Shown in pieces: positions 9,439-19,423 of a DNA stretch of 20,459 nt. Location of the stretch: NCBI GenBank assembly GCA_001579985.1, contig LRSR01007713.1, positions 1 to 20,459 on the forward strand, read 5' to 3'. This stretch comes from Hypsibius dujardini. Its lineage: Eukaryota; Tardigrada; Eutardigrada; Parachela; Hypsibiidae. How positions within the stretch are numbered: the first letter of the stretch is position 1; every line of letters begins with the position of its first letter. The notes under the pieces are model-generated. The model was not told where the DNA came from and made no database searches. It worked only from the letters and a program-made list of their open reading frames with translations. The position numbers were made by a program, and so were the translations under genes.

Positions 9439-9945
9439 TATACTGGAGGCTCCGGGGATGGGCAAAAGGGGCGGTGCAGGGGTTGGTTTTCAGACAATTG
9501 AACAATCAAGCATGTGACCACCCCCTGCTCCGCCCCTTTTGCCCATACCCCGGACCCTCCAGTGACTGAACCACCTAACTGCCCCCTTGCTCCGCCCCTT
9601 TTGCCCGTATCCTGGACCCTTCAGTGTACTCAACCACCTGATTGCCCCCTTGCTCCGCCCCTTTCGCTCATACCCCGGACCCTTCAGTGTACTGAACCAC
9701 CTGACTGCCCCTTGCTCCGCCCCTTTCGCTCATACCCCGGACCCTTCAGTGTACTCAACCACCTGACTGCCCCCTTGCTCCGCCCCTTTCGCTCATACCT
9801 CGGACCCTTCAGTGTACTGAACCACCTGACTGCCCCTTGCTCCGCCCCTTTTGCCCATACCCCGGACCCTTCAGTGTACTCAACCACCTGATTGCCCCCT
9901 TGCTCCGCCCCTTTTGCCTATACCCCGGACCCTTCAGTGTACTCA
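9439..9945 (+). repeat. Seven-unit 62/63-bp minisatellite with an inverted partial copy at its left edge
   Basis: Units carry CTCCGCCCCTTT at 9528, 9590, 9653, 9715, 9778, 9840 and 9903, so spacing alternates 62 and 63 bp. Each unit also has ATACCCCGGACCC and CTTCAGTGTACT. The reverse complement of part of the unit (CTCCGGGGATGGGC, AAAAGGGGCGG) lies at about 9439-9484, so the left edge can fold back on the first unit. The ~300 bp of spacer before the array shows nothing else I recognise. Confidence 0.9.
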
Positions 9946-10161
9946 ATTTTTTCGTTCATGTGTAGTGTCAATTAGAAGGAGTATACGAGTGCTGGACAGG
10001 GAGAGTAGCGTGCAAAAAAATGCCAACCGGGAAAGAAAGACCACGCAACTCAAAAATCGGACAAGTCAAACACAGTTGCCAAAAAATACTTCTTAAAGAG
10101 GCCTTAAATTGCATTCTCGCAAAATCACAAAAATCTGTGTAACCGGCGTTGGGAAAACGGT

Positions 10162-10573
10162 TCATAGTCCTTCAATCGGAGGAACGTAAGTGAAGCCAGC
10201 GAAGGCATTGTCCACGCTAGCCGGTGCGAAGGGATTGTTCTCCGTAACGGACGGCGGCACCGGTTCCAGTGTGAACTCCGGATCGATGTGTCGCAAATCG
10301 TAACAGCTTGTCTGAAGTTGGAATCGCAACAAGATGTTGACAAACAAACAGACAGACAAGCAGAACAGCAGACAGACACACAGACACACAGACAGACACA
10401 CAGACACACAGACAGACAGACAGACAGACACACAAACAAACAGACAGGCAGACAAGCAGGCAGACAAGCAAACAGACAAGCAGACAGACAGACAGACAGA
10501 CAGAAAGACACACAGACACACAAACAAACAGACAGACACACAGACACACAAACAAACAGACAGGCAGACAAGC

Positions 10574-10610
<37 letters not shown>

Positions 10611-11769
10611 CAGACATGCAGACAGACAGACAGAGAGACAGACAGACAGAGAGACAGAGAGACAGAGAGACAGAGAGACAGAGAGACAGAGAGACAGACA
10701 GACAGGCAATCAGTAGCTGCATCACGCACACTATGAAAGTCTCTAGTCAGAGTGGAAACCGGGCTGTCCAGTGAGGTTGATTTGTTCACTTCCAAAAATT
10801 CCAAGGTGGCGCCACTAGACAAAAGAAGCAGGCCGCACAGTGAGTGTCGGAGGACAATGAAAGGTCACGGACTTAAGTCCTCACTAGAGGTTGTCCACTG
10901 CAACGCATTGTAAATAACAAACCAAAGCAGTCTGGAAAAACTCACTGCTGAATCAACCGCAAGTCCTGTGCCACCTGTTGCATGAAGCAGTCCAGTCCCT
11001 GGCGGCGGTGCTCGATGAACATGGCGTCGAAGTTGTTGAAAAGCCGCTTCCCCGGCAGCTTCAAACTGATGTCGGGGTAAGCTTTCTTGAGCTGTGCAAG
11101 GAAATTTTACACTTTAGACAACTCGGTCGCACTGATACCAGCCATAACAGCGACGACTCTCGTACCGCATCATGGAGACGGCTAAACTCCGCATATCTCC
11201 GCAGCAGTGTCCACTCCCGGCCCCGCACTCCCATCGCTAAATGCCCATGGCTCTTGACCTCCAATTTGTAGGTCTATCCGGGAAAATATCGAAACAAAAC
11301 TGAGTAAACACATAATACATACGTAAATACCATCAATCAATCAATCAATCAATCAATGCAATACTTGATCGACTGTTGGGCTCAATTACCGTCAATCAAT
11401 CAATCAACCGACCGATGCAACAGTTGATTGACTGCTGAGCTCCAATATCATCAATCAATCAATCAAGTGACCGATGCAACGGTTGATTGACTGTTAGGCT
11501 TAAATACTGTTAATCAATCAATCAATCAATCGACGTGGTAGGAGGCAGAGACTCTTCCATGCTGAATGGTTTCCCTGGCAGACTACACGATCACCGATGA
11601 ATTCAGAAAATCGTTCGCTCACTGTGTATTTCTTTTTGTCGTGCCGGACATCGGTCTGGCTCTCCGACACGGAGACCACGATTTCCGACTGTGTAGAGGC
11701 AGGCGCCGCCGACGTTTTCCCTGACAGCGGACTCTTCCCACTTCCTCCGAACAAATCCATCCGGTTCAT
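10162..11769 (-). CDS. SGK3-like gene: PX domain joined to AGC-kinase C-tail, kinase domain absent
   Basis: Five minus-strand exons join in phase: 11769-11623, 11273-11166, 11091-10946, 10814-10730 and 10311-10162, giving 211 residues. ATG 11769 is the first in-frame start after a stop. Residues ~48-145 form a PX domain closest to SGK3/[39 protein letters not shown] and FIEHRRQGL, keeping the RRY and RRQGL basics that bind phosphatidylinositol-3-phosphate on endosomes. Residues 166-211 are an SGK-type AGC tail: [16 protein letters not shown] (SGK1 has NDLRHFDPEFTEEPVP) and hydrophobic motif FAGFTY with Thr203 at the mTORC2 site. The ~260-residue kinase domain that should lie between residues 162 and 163 is missing. 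The intron there (10312-10729) is a CAGA array with no kinase motif on either strand. The choice is between a true deletion and an assembly collapse. Thr203 may still be displayed, but the protein can have no kinase activity. Confidence 0.8.
10343..10708 (+). repeat. CAGA/CACA/GAGA array at the missing-kinase junction
   Basis: About 365 bp of CAGA with CACA and CAAA variants, ending in GAGACAGA units. It occupies almost all of the intron between the PX-linker exon and the AGC-tail exon. Confidence 0.9.
11356..11535 (-). repeat. Three ~60-bp units with ATCA runs in the first intron of the SGK3-like gene
   Basis: Units starting with TGCAA at about 11357, 11416 and 11475 each hold a TTGAT(T/C)GACTG segment and an ATCA run. 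All lie inside intron 11274-11622. Confidence 0.8.
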
Positions 11770-12365
11770 GTTTGTAGGCCAATCCAAATCCCTAAAACGA
11801 GCGATCCGTTTCGACACGTCAGTCGGCAAAATTTGGTGAAGCCGGAAGTGACCTTAACCGTAGATGCCGCCACTTGATTAATTGATTGATTGATGTTGAT
11901 AAATCGTGGTTGATTGATTGACTGATTGATTGATTGATTGAGCGATTGATTGATTGATTGATTTACTCAACTCTAGACACAATTTTCAAGATTATGATTT
12001 CCGCCGAAAAGATGATGCAAACCGCATGACACCTGCACTTATTGCTTAATTCATAAATGGACGCTTCCCTTCCAGAAAACTATGAAGGGAATGAGGAAGG
12101 ATGCTGGAAAAAATGAGCCGGGAGTGGGAGGCGTGCAGTGACGGTGTGGATCAGCCGTTGATTGATTGATTGATTGATGGCCTTTAAAGAGGGCGTGGAA
12201 AGATTTCCTTCCGATTATATCCGATAAAACCACATAAATCGAATGAAACTCGGCTTCAAATGATGAATAATAGAATGATCGACCCGTTGGCCTTCGGAAA
12301 ACGTGATCAAAGTTGGAAGAAATTAGCAGGAAGTGGTCTGATCAGTTGACCGTTGACTGTTAATA

Positions 12366-12431
<66 letters not shown>

Positions 12432-12788
12432 CTGCGAAATTGCTCGCCTTGTTTTCCGGTAAAAAACACACACCTCAATCAGCCGGGAAGCGGAAACTAG
12501 CAACTGAATCGCGTCCTACGAAGATCAGGGTGCTGGGAGATGCCAAACAAGGTGAGGTAAACCGCGGGGGGAGCGAGTGAGAGAAGACCGCATAAATGGG
12601 AGGGAAGTTTTGGACAATGAAATTTGTCAAAATTTCCTCTATCGATATTTCACCCCGGATAAGATTCATCACTTGACCGGGTCATAACAACGGCGTAACA
12701 GTTGGAAGCTGCACATGCCTGATAGGATGGATTGATTAGAAGAGCACTGCTGAGTGCTGATAAAAGTCATTCTTGGACATTTTTATGG
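11770..12788. other. Intergenic spacer with ATTG arrays
   Basis: Upstream of the SGK3-like start. ATTG arrays lie at about 11876-11965, 12157-12178 and 12361-12430 (the last a nearly pure run of ~17 units). The rest is unique sequence in which I recognise no gene; open frames are short and unlike known proteins. Confidence 0.6.
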
Positions 12789-12975
12789 AGTAGGAAGTCC
12801 TCATACTTTGCGCACATGCGCACATGCGTACATGCGCATTTGAACACGTTTGCGCATTTGCGCATTTGCGTCACAGGCGCATTTCAACACGTTTGCCCCA
12901 TAACGAAACTGTTCCCAGACAAGGCACGGAGTAGAAACGCGCCTGTGACATCCGCAAAATATGAGGACTTCTACT
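12789..12975. mobile_element. Small inverted-repeat (MITE-like) element with an expanded insert in one arm
   Basis: Left end AGTAGGAAGTCCTCATACTT (12789-12808) pairs with the right end CGCAAAATATGAGGACTTC to 12975. A second inverted pair, GTCACAGGCGCATTTC (12871-12886) with GAAACGCGCCTGTGAC (12934-12949), is contiguous with the end in the right arm but separated from it on the left by ~58 bp of ATGCGC- and GCATTTGC-rich repeats. No coding sequence. Confidence 0.55.
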
Positions 12976-13379
12976 GTAAGTGCAGAATCATCACTCACAC
13001 TGCTCAGCCAGCGTAGTAGGACCGTAAACAATAAATGACAAGCAGATGAGAAGAGCTCTTTTATCCGTGGGCGTTGGTCCAACTTTGCGGATATATTTAC
13101 GTGTACCGAGTTTACGCGGCGGAAAAGTGGTTGATTCTTAATTGAGACAAAACGGTCAGCGCGTTCTGTCTGTTCTGTTGTTCCATGTATTTTCTTCTGT
13201 TATCCTCACAAGTGTCAGTTCAGATATGTTCTGCTCTAATCTATTCCGTTCCCCTTCCATCCTATTCTATTCTGCTCTGTTCTTTTCGGATTAACTGTTT
13301 TCTTCCACTTTCTCTGTTCTGTTTTGCTCTGTTCTGTTCTGACTGGTTGTGGCCTGCTGACTGCTCTGCTCTGGTATCA

Positions 13380-13575
13380 GCTCTGTTGCCTCTAATGGCC
13401 TGTTCTGTTCTGTTCTGTTCTATTCTGTTCGGTGCTGTTCTGTTCTGTTCTGTTCTATTCTGTTCAGTGCTGTTCTGTTCCGTTCTGTTCTGTTCTGTTC
13501 TGTTCTGTTCTGTCCTGTTCTTTTCTGTTCAATGCTGTTCTGTTCTGTTCTGTTCTGTTTTGTTCTGTTCCATTC
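13380..13575 (+). repeat. TTCTG pentanucleotide microsatellite
   Basis: A long near-pure run of TTCTG, with a decayed leader from about 13180. Its Cys/Ser/Val/Leu-Phe open frame is a repeat translation. The 13576-13852 stretch after it is unique sequence in which I recognise nothing. Confidence 0.9.
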
Positions 13576-13852
13576 TGCACCACAAGTAACAGCGATCGCA
13601 GGTCTTAATACAATTTATGCGGGGCTCCCCTTATGTTTACAGGCGCTTATATCAGTCACATCTCACTCTTCCGATAACAATTGTCAGTTATCAGACACTC
13701 AAAACGACCTCTTCTACATAAGACACTCTGCACATTACTGGGAGAGATTACTGTCAAGTTAAACTCGTATTACGTTCGTAAACGGAAACAGCAGAGAAAG
13801 CTAAAAAAGTAGCCACCTTTTGGGTTGGTTTCGGACTGGAACAGGGGCGTTA

Positions 13853-14376
13853 TTAATCGGAACGCCTCAGTTGGCTGTCTTCGCTGATCAGCAGCAACTG
13901 CTTCGAAGCAGTGCGAGCTCGCAGGTGCGCCAATCCGGTCACGAACATGCAGGTCGCCGCACCGCCCACCAGCGCGCCCTGCACCAGGAAGATAGTCACG
14001 TAGTTCTTCCCCGAGGAATCCGCCACGAACCCTACGTACACACAACGACGGTTTCAACCCTTCGCAGTGTGACCACGCAAACACAGTCTAGTTGATTGGC
14101 AGTCAGTCAGTTATCATACCGGACAGTGGTCCACCGGTGAAGCCCGCCAATCCAAAGGCGAATGTGAAGAAGCCACAAGCCACGGCTAGCTTTTCCATGG
14201 GTACAACTTCGGCCAGAACGATCCCGAGCGCAGGGTAGTTGTATCCTACACAGACAGACACATAGACACACAGGCAGGCCGCAAACAGACACACAGACAG
14301 ACAGACAGACAGACAGGCCACAGACAGACAGACAGACAGGCACACAGACAGACAACAGACACACAGACAGACAGAC

Positions 14377-14418
<42 letters not shown>

Positions 14419-16468
14419 GGAACTCACCCCAGACAAGTCCATACGCCACGCAGAACATTATCTGCGTCTCGTAGCTCTTGGCCCAAATCGAAGTCAGAAT
14501 TGCCACCGCTCCGAATGCTTCCACGATCGCCGTTAAAATGATCTTATTCATCCTGAAACGCCCACTGAAATGCAGCAGGATGGTGCCCAACAGCCGTCCC
14601 CCAAGGTCCGCAAACCCAATGACGTTCTTCAAAAAGGCAGCCTCCTTCTTCGCGGTGAACTGCTCCGCCCGCGACTGGATGTACATCATGACGGGGAAGA
14701 AGCCGATGTGGTAGCAGAAGTTCGATAGGAGCATAACGTCGTAGTGCCAGTTCTTGAGGATGCGGATGTCGAAGCGACGTTTTGCGTGCTCCGCCTCGGG
14801 CGCGGGTTTGAGGAGCAGGCCGAAGAAGACACCCTGGAAGATGATACCGCCAACGATAAGGAAACACCCTTGCCAGGCGTACAACTCAAGGAGGTGGGGG
14901 ATTAGGTTGGGTAGGAAAAATTGCCCGAGAGCGCTAAAGAGGTTCATCAGACCCATGGCGAGGGAGCGACGTTCGCGGAACCAGACAACCATTATGAAGA
15001 GGTTTGACTCGTTGACGCAACCGAAACCGTAACCTAAAGCGTGGATAGTTTATTTTAGAATGGGCTGGCGACTATATTTTCCGTGTCCGTGTCTGTGTCT
15101 GTGTCTGTGTCTGTGTCTGTGTCTGTGTCTGTGTCTGTGTCTGTGTCTGTGTCTGTGTCTGTCTATGTCTACGTCTATGTGTTTGCATGAGCCTAGGTCG
15201 ATGTCTGCCTGTGTTTGCGTGTCTGTCAGATCCTGTGGTTGCGTCTTTATCCATATCTGTGTTTTTGCCCTTTTCCTTGCCAGTGCCAGTCCGTCTGATT
15301 CTGTGGCGAATTTTGAGCCTGCTTCTGTTTCTTCGCTTGTATTGTTGCGTGTGTCCGGTTGTGTGTCGGATTCGGTGGCTGTGCATGTAACTGTCTCCGT
15401 GTCTGTGCCTGAGTCGTTGCCTTAGTCTCTGGCTTGTTTAATAACTAGTATTAAGGGAAATCTGCATTTACCGGTTAGCAGGCTCATGGTCAAGATAAAC
15501 CCTGTTAGGGTTTGTGCGAATGCTCCCGCAACGATACCACCGGCTGCGATAACCACTCCGACGACGCAGACAATCCGGGCGCCGAACCGATTGATTAGAT
15601 AGCCGTTCAAAGGACCTGTGGAAATCAGAATTGAATGTGGAACATCAGTATTGGTAATGTTTTTGCGTCTAGGCTTTTGGTCGCGTGCCTTTTTGCCTGT
15701 ACACGTCTGTTGTTCCTACGTCTCCAGTGTATGTCATGTTGTGACTGTGTCTGACCCAGTTCCTGTGTCTGTGCCTGCCTGCGTCTGTGTCTGTGCCTGT
15801 ACCTGTACCTGTATCCATGTCTATGTCTATGTCTATGTCTATGTCTATGTCTATGTCTATGTCTATGTCTATGTCTATGTCTATGTCTATGTCTGTGTCT
15901 GTGTCTGTGTCTGTGTCTGTGCTAGTGTCTTTGTCTGTGTCTATGTCTATGTCTGTGTCCATGTCTATGCCAGTGTCTGTCTGAGTCTGCGTCGCCAGGC
16001 ATGCATTTACATACCCGAAAGCAACATTACGCCAGTAAAAGTAGCCCCAATCCACGCCGTGTTCGAATCCCCCTCCCGAAATCGGTCCAGAAAGACTGGG
16101 AAAAGAATATTCAGCGAGAAGGCGTATCCGTCGTTCCACAGTGCAGACAGCGCGGCCACCGCCGCCATGATCACCCAGGCCCAACCGCTGTCGATCTGAT
16201 TCCACCGTCGTTGACGTCGTATTACAGTCTCACGTCCAACCGACAACGGGACAGTACCACGGTCCGTCGACTCCTGGTGGCGGACGGTCTCCTCCTGAAC
16301 AGTCATAGCGGAAAATCCCAAAACGACATCCTGACCGCTGCTATTACTGATCGTGAGATCCGTGTGATGAGCCTCTCCGGTCTTCGTGTGCTGCAGGTGA
16401 TGCGAATCGGAAGCAGATGCAGTCGAGGAACTGCTGAGATCGGCCATTGCCGTGGAAGAAGAAGACAT
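13853..16468 (-). CDS. SLC16/monocarboxylate-type major facilitator transporter
   Basis: Five minus-strand exons join in phase: 16468-16015, 15615-15472, 15033-14428, 14245-14120 and 14031-13853, giving 502 residues. A Ser/Thr-rich cytosolic N-terminus (1-90) precedes DSGWAW at 93-98, a variant of the SLC16 first-helix signature. Other SLC16 hallmarks are GPLNGYLINRFGARI in the helix 2-3 region, FRERRSLAMG in the helix 4-5 loop, a charged central loop near 274-295, and FADLGGRLLG with Asp342 and Arg346 spaced as the helix-8 Asp/Arg pair of MCT1. The family moves monocarboxylates or related small molecules, often with protons, across the plasma membrane; the substrate here cannot be named. The C-terminus is short and I see no basigin-specific cue. 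All internal exon junctions are phase 1, and three of four introns are mostly microsatellite. Confidence 0.9.
14250..14418 (-). repeat. TCTG (sense) microsatellite making up an SLC16 intron
   Basis: In the sense direction the array starts nine bases after the GTGAGT donor (14427) and runs into the TGTGTAG acceptor at 14246, so intron 14246-14427 is nearly all repeat. Confidence 0.9.
15083..15165 (+). repeat. TGTCTG hexanucleotide microsatellite in SLC16 intron 15034-15471
   Basis: Nearly pure tandem CTGTGT units, then a decayed tail of TGTCTG-related words to about 15420. No other feature in the intron. Confidence 0.9.
15785..15985 (+). repeat. CTATGT hexanucleotide microsatellite in SLC16 intron 15616-16014
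   Basis: About 15 tandem CTATGT units (15818-15890) grade into CTGTGT units and decayed variants. Confidence 0.9.
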
Positions 16469-17723
16469 GTGGAAAAATTGAAGAGAGGAAAGACGAGGAA
16501 TCTAGACGCGGATGCTATCGTACTGCAAAGTACAGTGTACGAGTGTCTGGCGGCAAACAACTGGGAACTTTGGGAAGGTGAAATCATGGAGTGCCTTTCC
16601 TCAGCGGTATTTTGTTGGTGCAGGAAGGAATCCAAACTAACGTGCCGCCGATGCAAAGGCTCGCTTCGATTACCGTATCGGGGGGGGGGGGGGCGGCTGA
16701 AACAACTCCCCTGCGTCGCCTTGAGGGTCCGGCAGAGGAGTCTGAACCCCTGGAACTCTTATTCGATCCACAATTTTATTCTTAACAAAGCATATGTTTG
16801 GGGCTGAAGTAAATACTGCCTGCCTTTCTGTCTGTCTGTCTGTCGGTCTATCTGTCGGTCTGTCTGTCTGTCTGACTGTCTGACTGTCTTCAAGTCTGCG
16901 TGTCTGTTTGGCGCCTTTCTTTCCCCATTTCAATGCTTCTGACGTGCCGGGATATAATGTACTACGCAAATGGATAAGCGACGAATCTATGTAAAATAGC
17001 ACTATAATATAAGATCAAACTCAATCAATCAATCAATCGAGCTTATCAAGCAATTTCATATGCCGAAACAAATGCAATCAAGAGGGAGAGGCTGCATTCA
17101 GTTTTACCCCTGATCAATCAATAAATCAACTAATCGAATCAATTAAGTTGATCGATTTTATTCAAATAAACCGAGCAATTACAGTTAATAAAGGGGGGGA
17201 AGAGAACGAGCAAGCGGTGTAGAAATAAAATCAGATGCCCGAGTTTATCAACTCATTAATCAATAATCAATCATAAACCATAAGGCTAATCAAAGCAACA
17301 GGTTAAATCCTTCAAATCGATCAATCAACGCCTGGATCACATTGCTAAACTTCCCGACGTGTTAAGCTCCACTTCCACTTCCACTTCCACGATGTCAAAT
17401 TCCAGACAAAGAATTGCTATCCTTCTTCGAATCGCATTCCATTCCGGCCGCCTCATGGAATGGAATGGAGATGGAATTAGTGTACTAGGCCATCTGGAAT
17501 TCTGGACAAAGTTGAATGGACGTGGAATTTGGAGGATATGGGACAAGAGAATGGGAATGGAATCCAGCGGAACTGGAATAAGCGTGGAATGCAGAAATGT
17601 GCAAATATTTTTAGCGCATCCATCGCAACGGCTGTTGCCAAAATCAAATTGTCGCGCTTTGAATTTAAATTTTAAATTATTCAACTTTTTTGTAGAATAT
17701 CTCCTGTGGTAGCTGAAAGGAAA
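16469..17723. other. Divergent spacer between the SLC16 and SPRTN genes
   Basis: Both genes start away from this spacer, so both promoters should lie here. It contains a run of 14 G (16680-16693), a TCTG tract (~16825-16890), short ATCA runs (~17021-17040, 17113-17150), a TTCCAC triplet run (17371-17391) and a GGAAT-rich stretch (17455-17585). I could not identify a core promoter motif and see no coding gene. Confidence 0.6.
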
Positions 17724-18691
17724 ATGGATTTCGATGAGGACGATGAGCCATTTTTCAAGCCTTTTGTCTCTTCCACTGCAAGTTCTCCATCATTTTCCGA
17801 GTTCGGGTCGCATTCCCCGGCTGATTCCGACTTGAAAAGGATCGGGCTACTTGGAACTGATCTCAGTTGGGAGGATCAAGCGGCCATTTTAGCGGCATTG
17901 GGGGACGACGATGAGGACGCTGGAATTGCGCAGGTTCGGGCAAATCAATCAATCAATCAATGGATTTCTACAGCCGATTAAAATCACAGCAATCAACCAA
18001 TCAACTGTTAATGTCAATACATCAATCAACCAATCAACTGTGAATGTCAATGCATCAATCAACCAATCAACTTTTGATGTCACCGTTGAAGTGTATCCCT
18101 TTTTTCGTTAGGATTTTACATCCACGAAAGGCGGTTCGTCCTCCGCGGGCCCAATATTTCTGAAGTCACTGGTCCCAGCCAGCGGATCTCATTCGGGGAA
18201 TGGAGCTTCGGGATCGGGGAAACACGGGGGAGGAATGTCTCTGGTGGACCCGCAATGGGAAATCATCGATCCGACTCCGGATATCTGGTCGTTATTCAAC
18301 CAGTTTAACAAGGAGTTCTTCTGGAGCAAGCTGACGAGTGTCGAAGTCAAGTGGAGCAAGCAGATGACCTCGTAAGTGTGTGGGAACTTTTCCTTGCGTT
18401 GGCACAATTTGTTTGATTGATTGATTGATTAATTGATTGATTGATTGATTAATTGATTGTTTGATTGATTAATTGACGCGCTGTATTTCATTTCAGTTTT
18501 TTAACAATCTTTCTGTTCTGTGCAGGTGCGCCGGGATTTGCAGGTACCAGTCACGCGCCGGCTACTGTTCTATTGGTTTGAGTTTTCCATTACTCAAGTT
18601 CCGGCCACGTAAGGATCTGGTCGAAACCCTACTCGTGAGTTTGTCCCTCCTCTCCAGGCAGACAGGCAGACAGACAGATAGGCAGATAGAC

Positions 18692-18732
<41 letters not shown>

Positions 18733-18755
18733 GGCAGGCAGACAGGCAGACAGGC

Positions 18756-18787
<32 letters not shown>

Positions 18788-19379
18788 TGATAGACGCCTA
18801 CCATGTGTTTATTCTTCCCCATTCCAGCACGAGATGATCCATGCCTACTTGTTCGTGTCGAAAAATGATCGAGTGAGTACAATAAATGTGCCTCCTGTGT
18901 GAGGATGAGAATCCGCGTTAAGTATCGGTAAAATGGTGTGCGGGTTCCTTCTCTGCAGGATCGAGAGTCGCATGGACCCTTCTTCCACGAACACATGTTT
19001 CGCATCAACAAACAAACCGGGACAACGATCAGCGTAAGTTTCCCTTCCTCCTACCACATTCAGCTGTGCACGTAATGCTACTCCCCCATCGTTTAGGTCT
19101 ATCATTCGTTCCACGACGAAGTCAACCACTACAAGCAGCACATTTGGCGCTGTGAAGGCCCCTGTCGCGATCGGAAACCGTACTGCGGATTCGTGAAACG
19201 CGCCCGCAATCGTGCCCCGTCGAAGAACGACCTGTGGTGGGCTGATCACCAGGCCAAGTGCGGAGGAACCTTTGTCAAGATTCACGAGCCGGATGGCTTC
19301 GGAGTGAGGAAGAAGAAAACTACTCAAGGTCAGAACGAGCGACAGTTGTCTGTCGGAACACGTGTCTGTCTGTTCATCA

Positions 19380-19423
<44 letters not shown>

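Noticed and set aside
9514-9891. A 125-codon Pro/Thr/Cys-rich frame resembling a mucin-like protein.
   Set aside because: It is the translation of the 62/63-bp minisatellite; the alternating unit length shifts the frame between units, which a selected coding repeat would not do.
10125-10311. Alternative frame of the last SGK3-like exon running on to 10125.
   Set aside because: It loses the SGK tail motifs. The chosen frame is supported by exon 4 (10814-10730), which restores phase 0 at the strong CTTCAG acceptor.
592-10708. Long open frames made of Cys/Leu/Ser/Val or Thr/Asp/Arg/Gln words on both strands, for example near 10125-10822 minus and 1551-2354 plus.
   Set aside because: They are translations of CAGA/TCTG microsatellites, which contain no stop codons. 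They lack any conserved domain and overlap introns with good splice sites.
166-11769. SLC38A9-like (mTORC1 arginine sensing) and SGK3-like (mTORC2/PDK1 target) genes lying within 12 kb as a functional nutrient-signalling cluster.
   Set aside because: They are on opposite strands with PTCD2 between them and no shared regulatory signal; chance neighbourhood is the simpler reading.
13185-13589. A Cys/Ser/Val/Leu/Phe-rich frame resembling a membrane peptide.
   Set aside because: It is the translation of the TTCTG pentanucleotide array.
15669-16205. A Thr/Asp/Ile-repeat frame, and its Met-Ser counterpart, in the SLC16 gene.
   Set aside because: It reads through the CTATGT array in an intron; the flanking sequence fits the SLC16 exon 1 donor and exon 2 acceptor.
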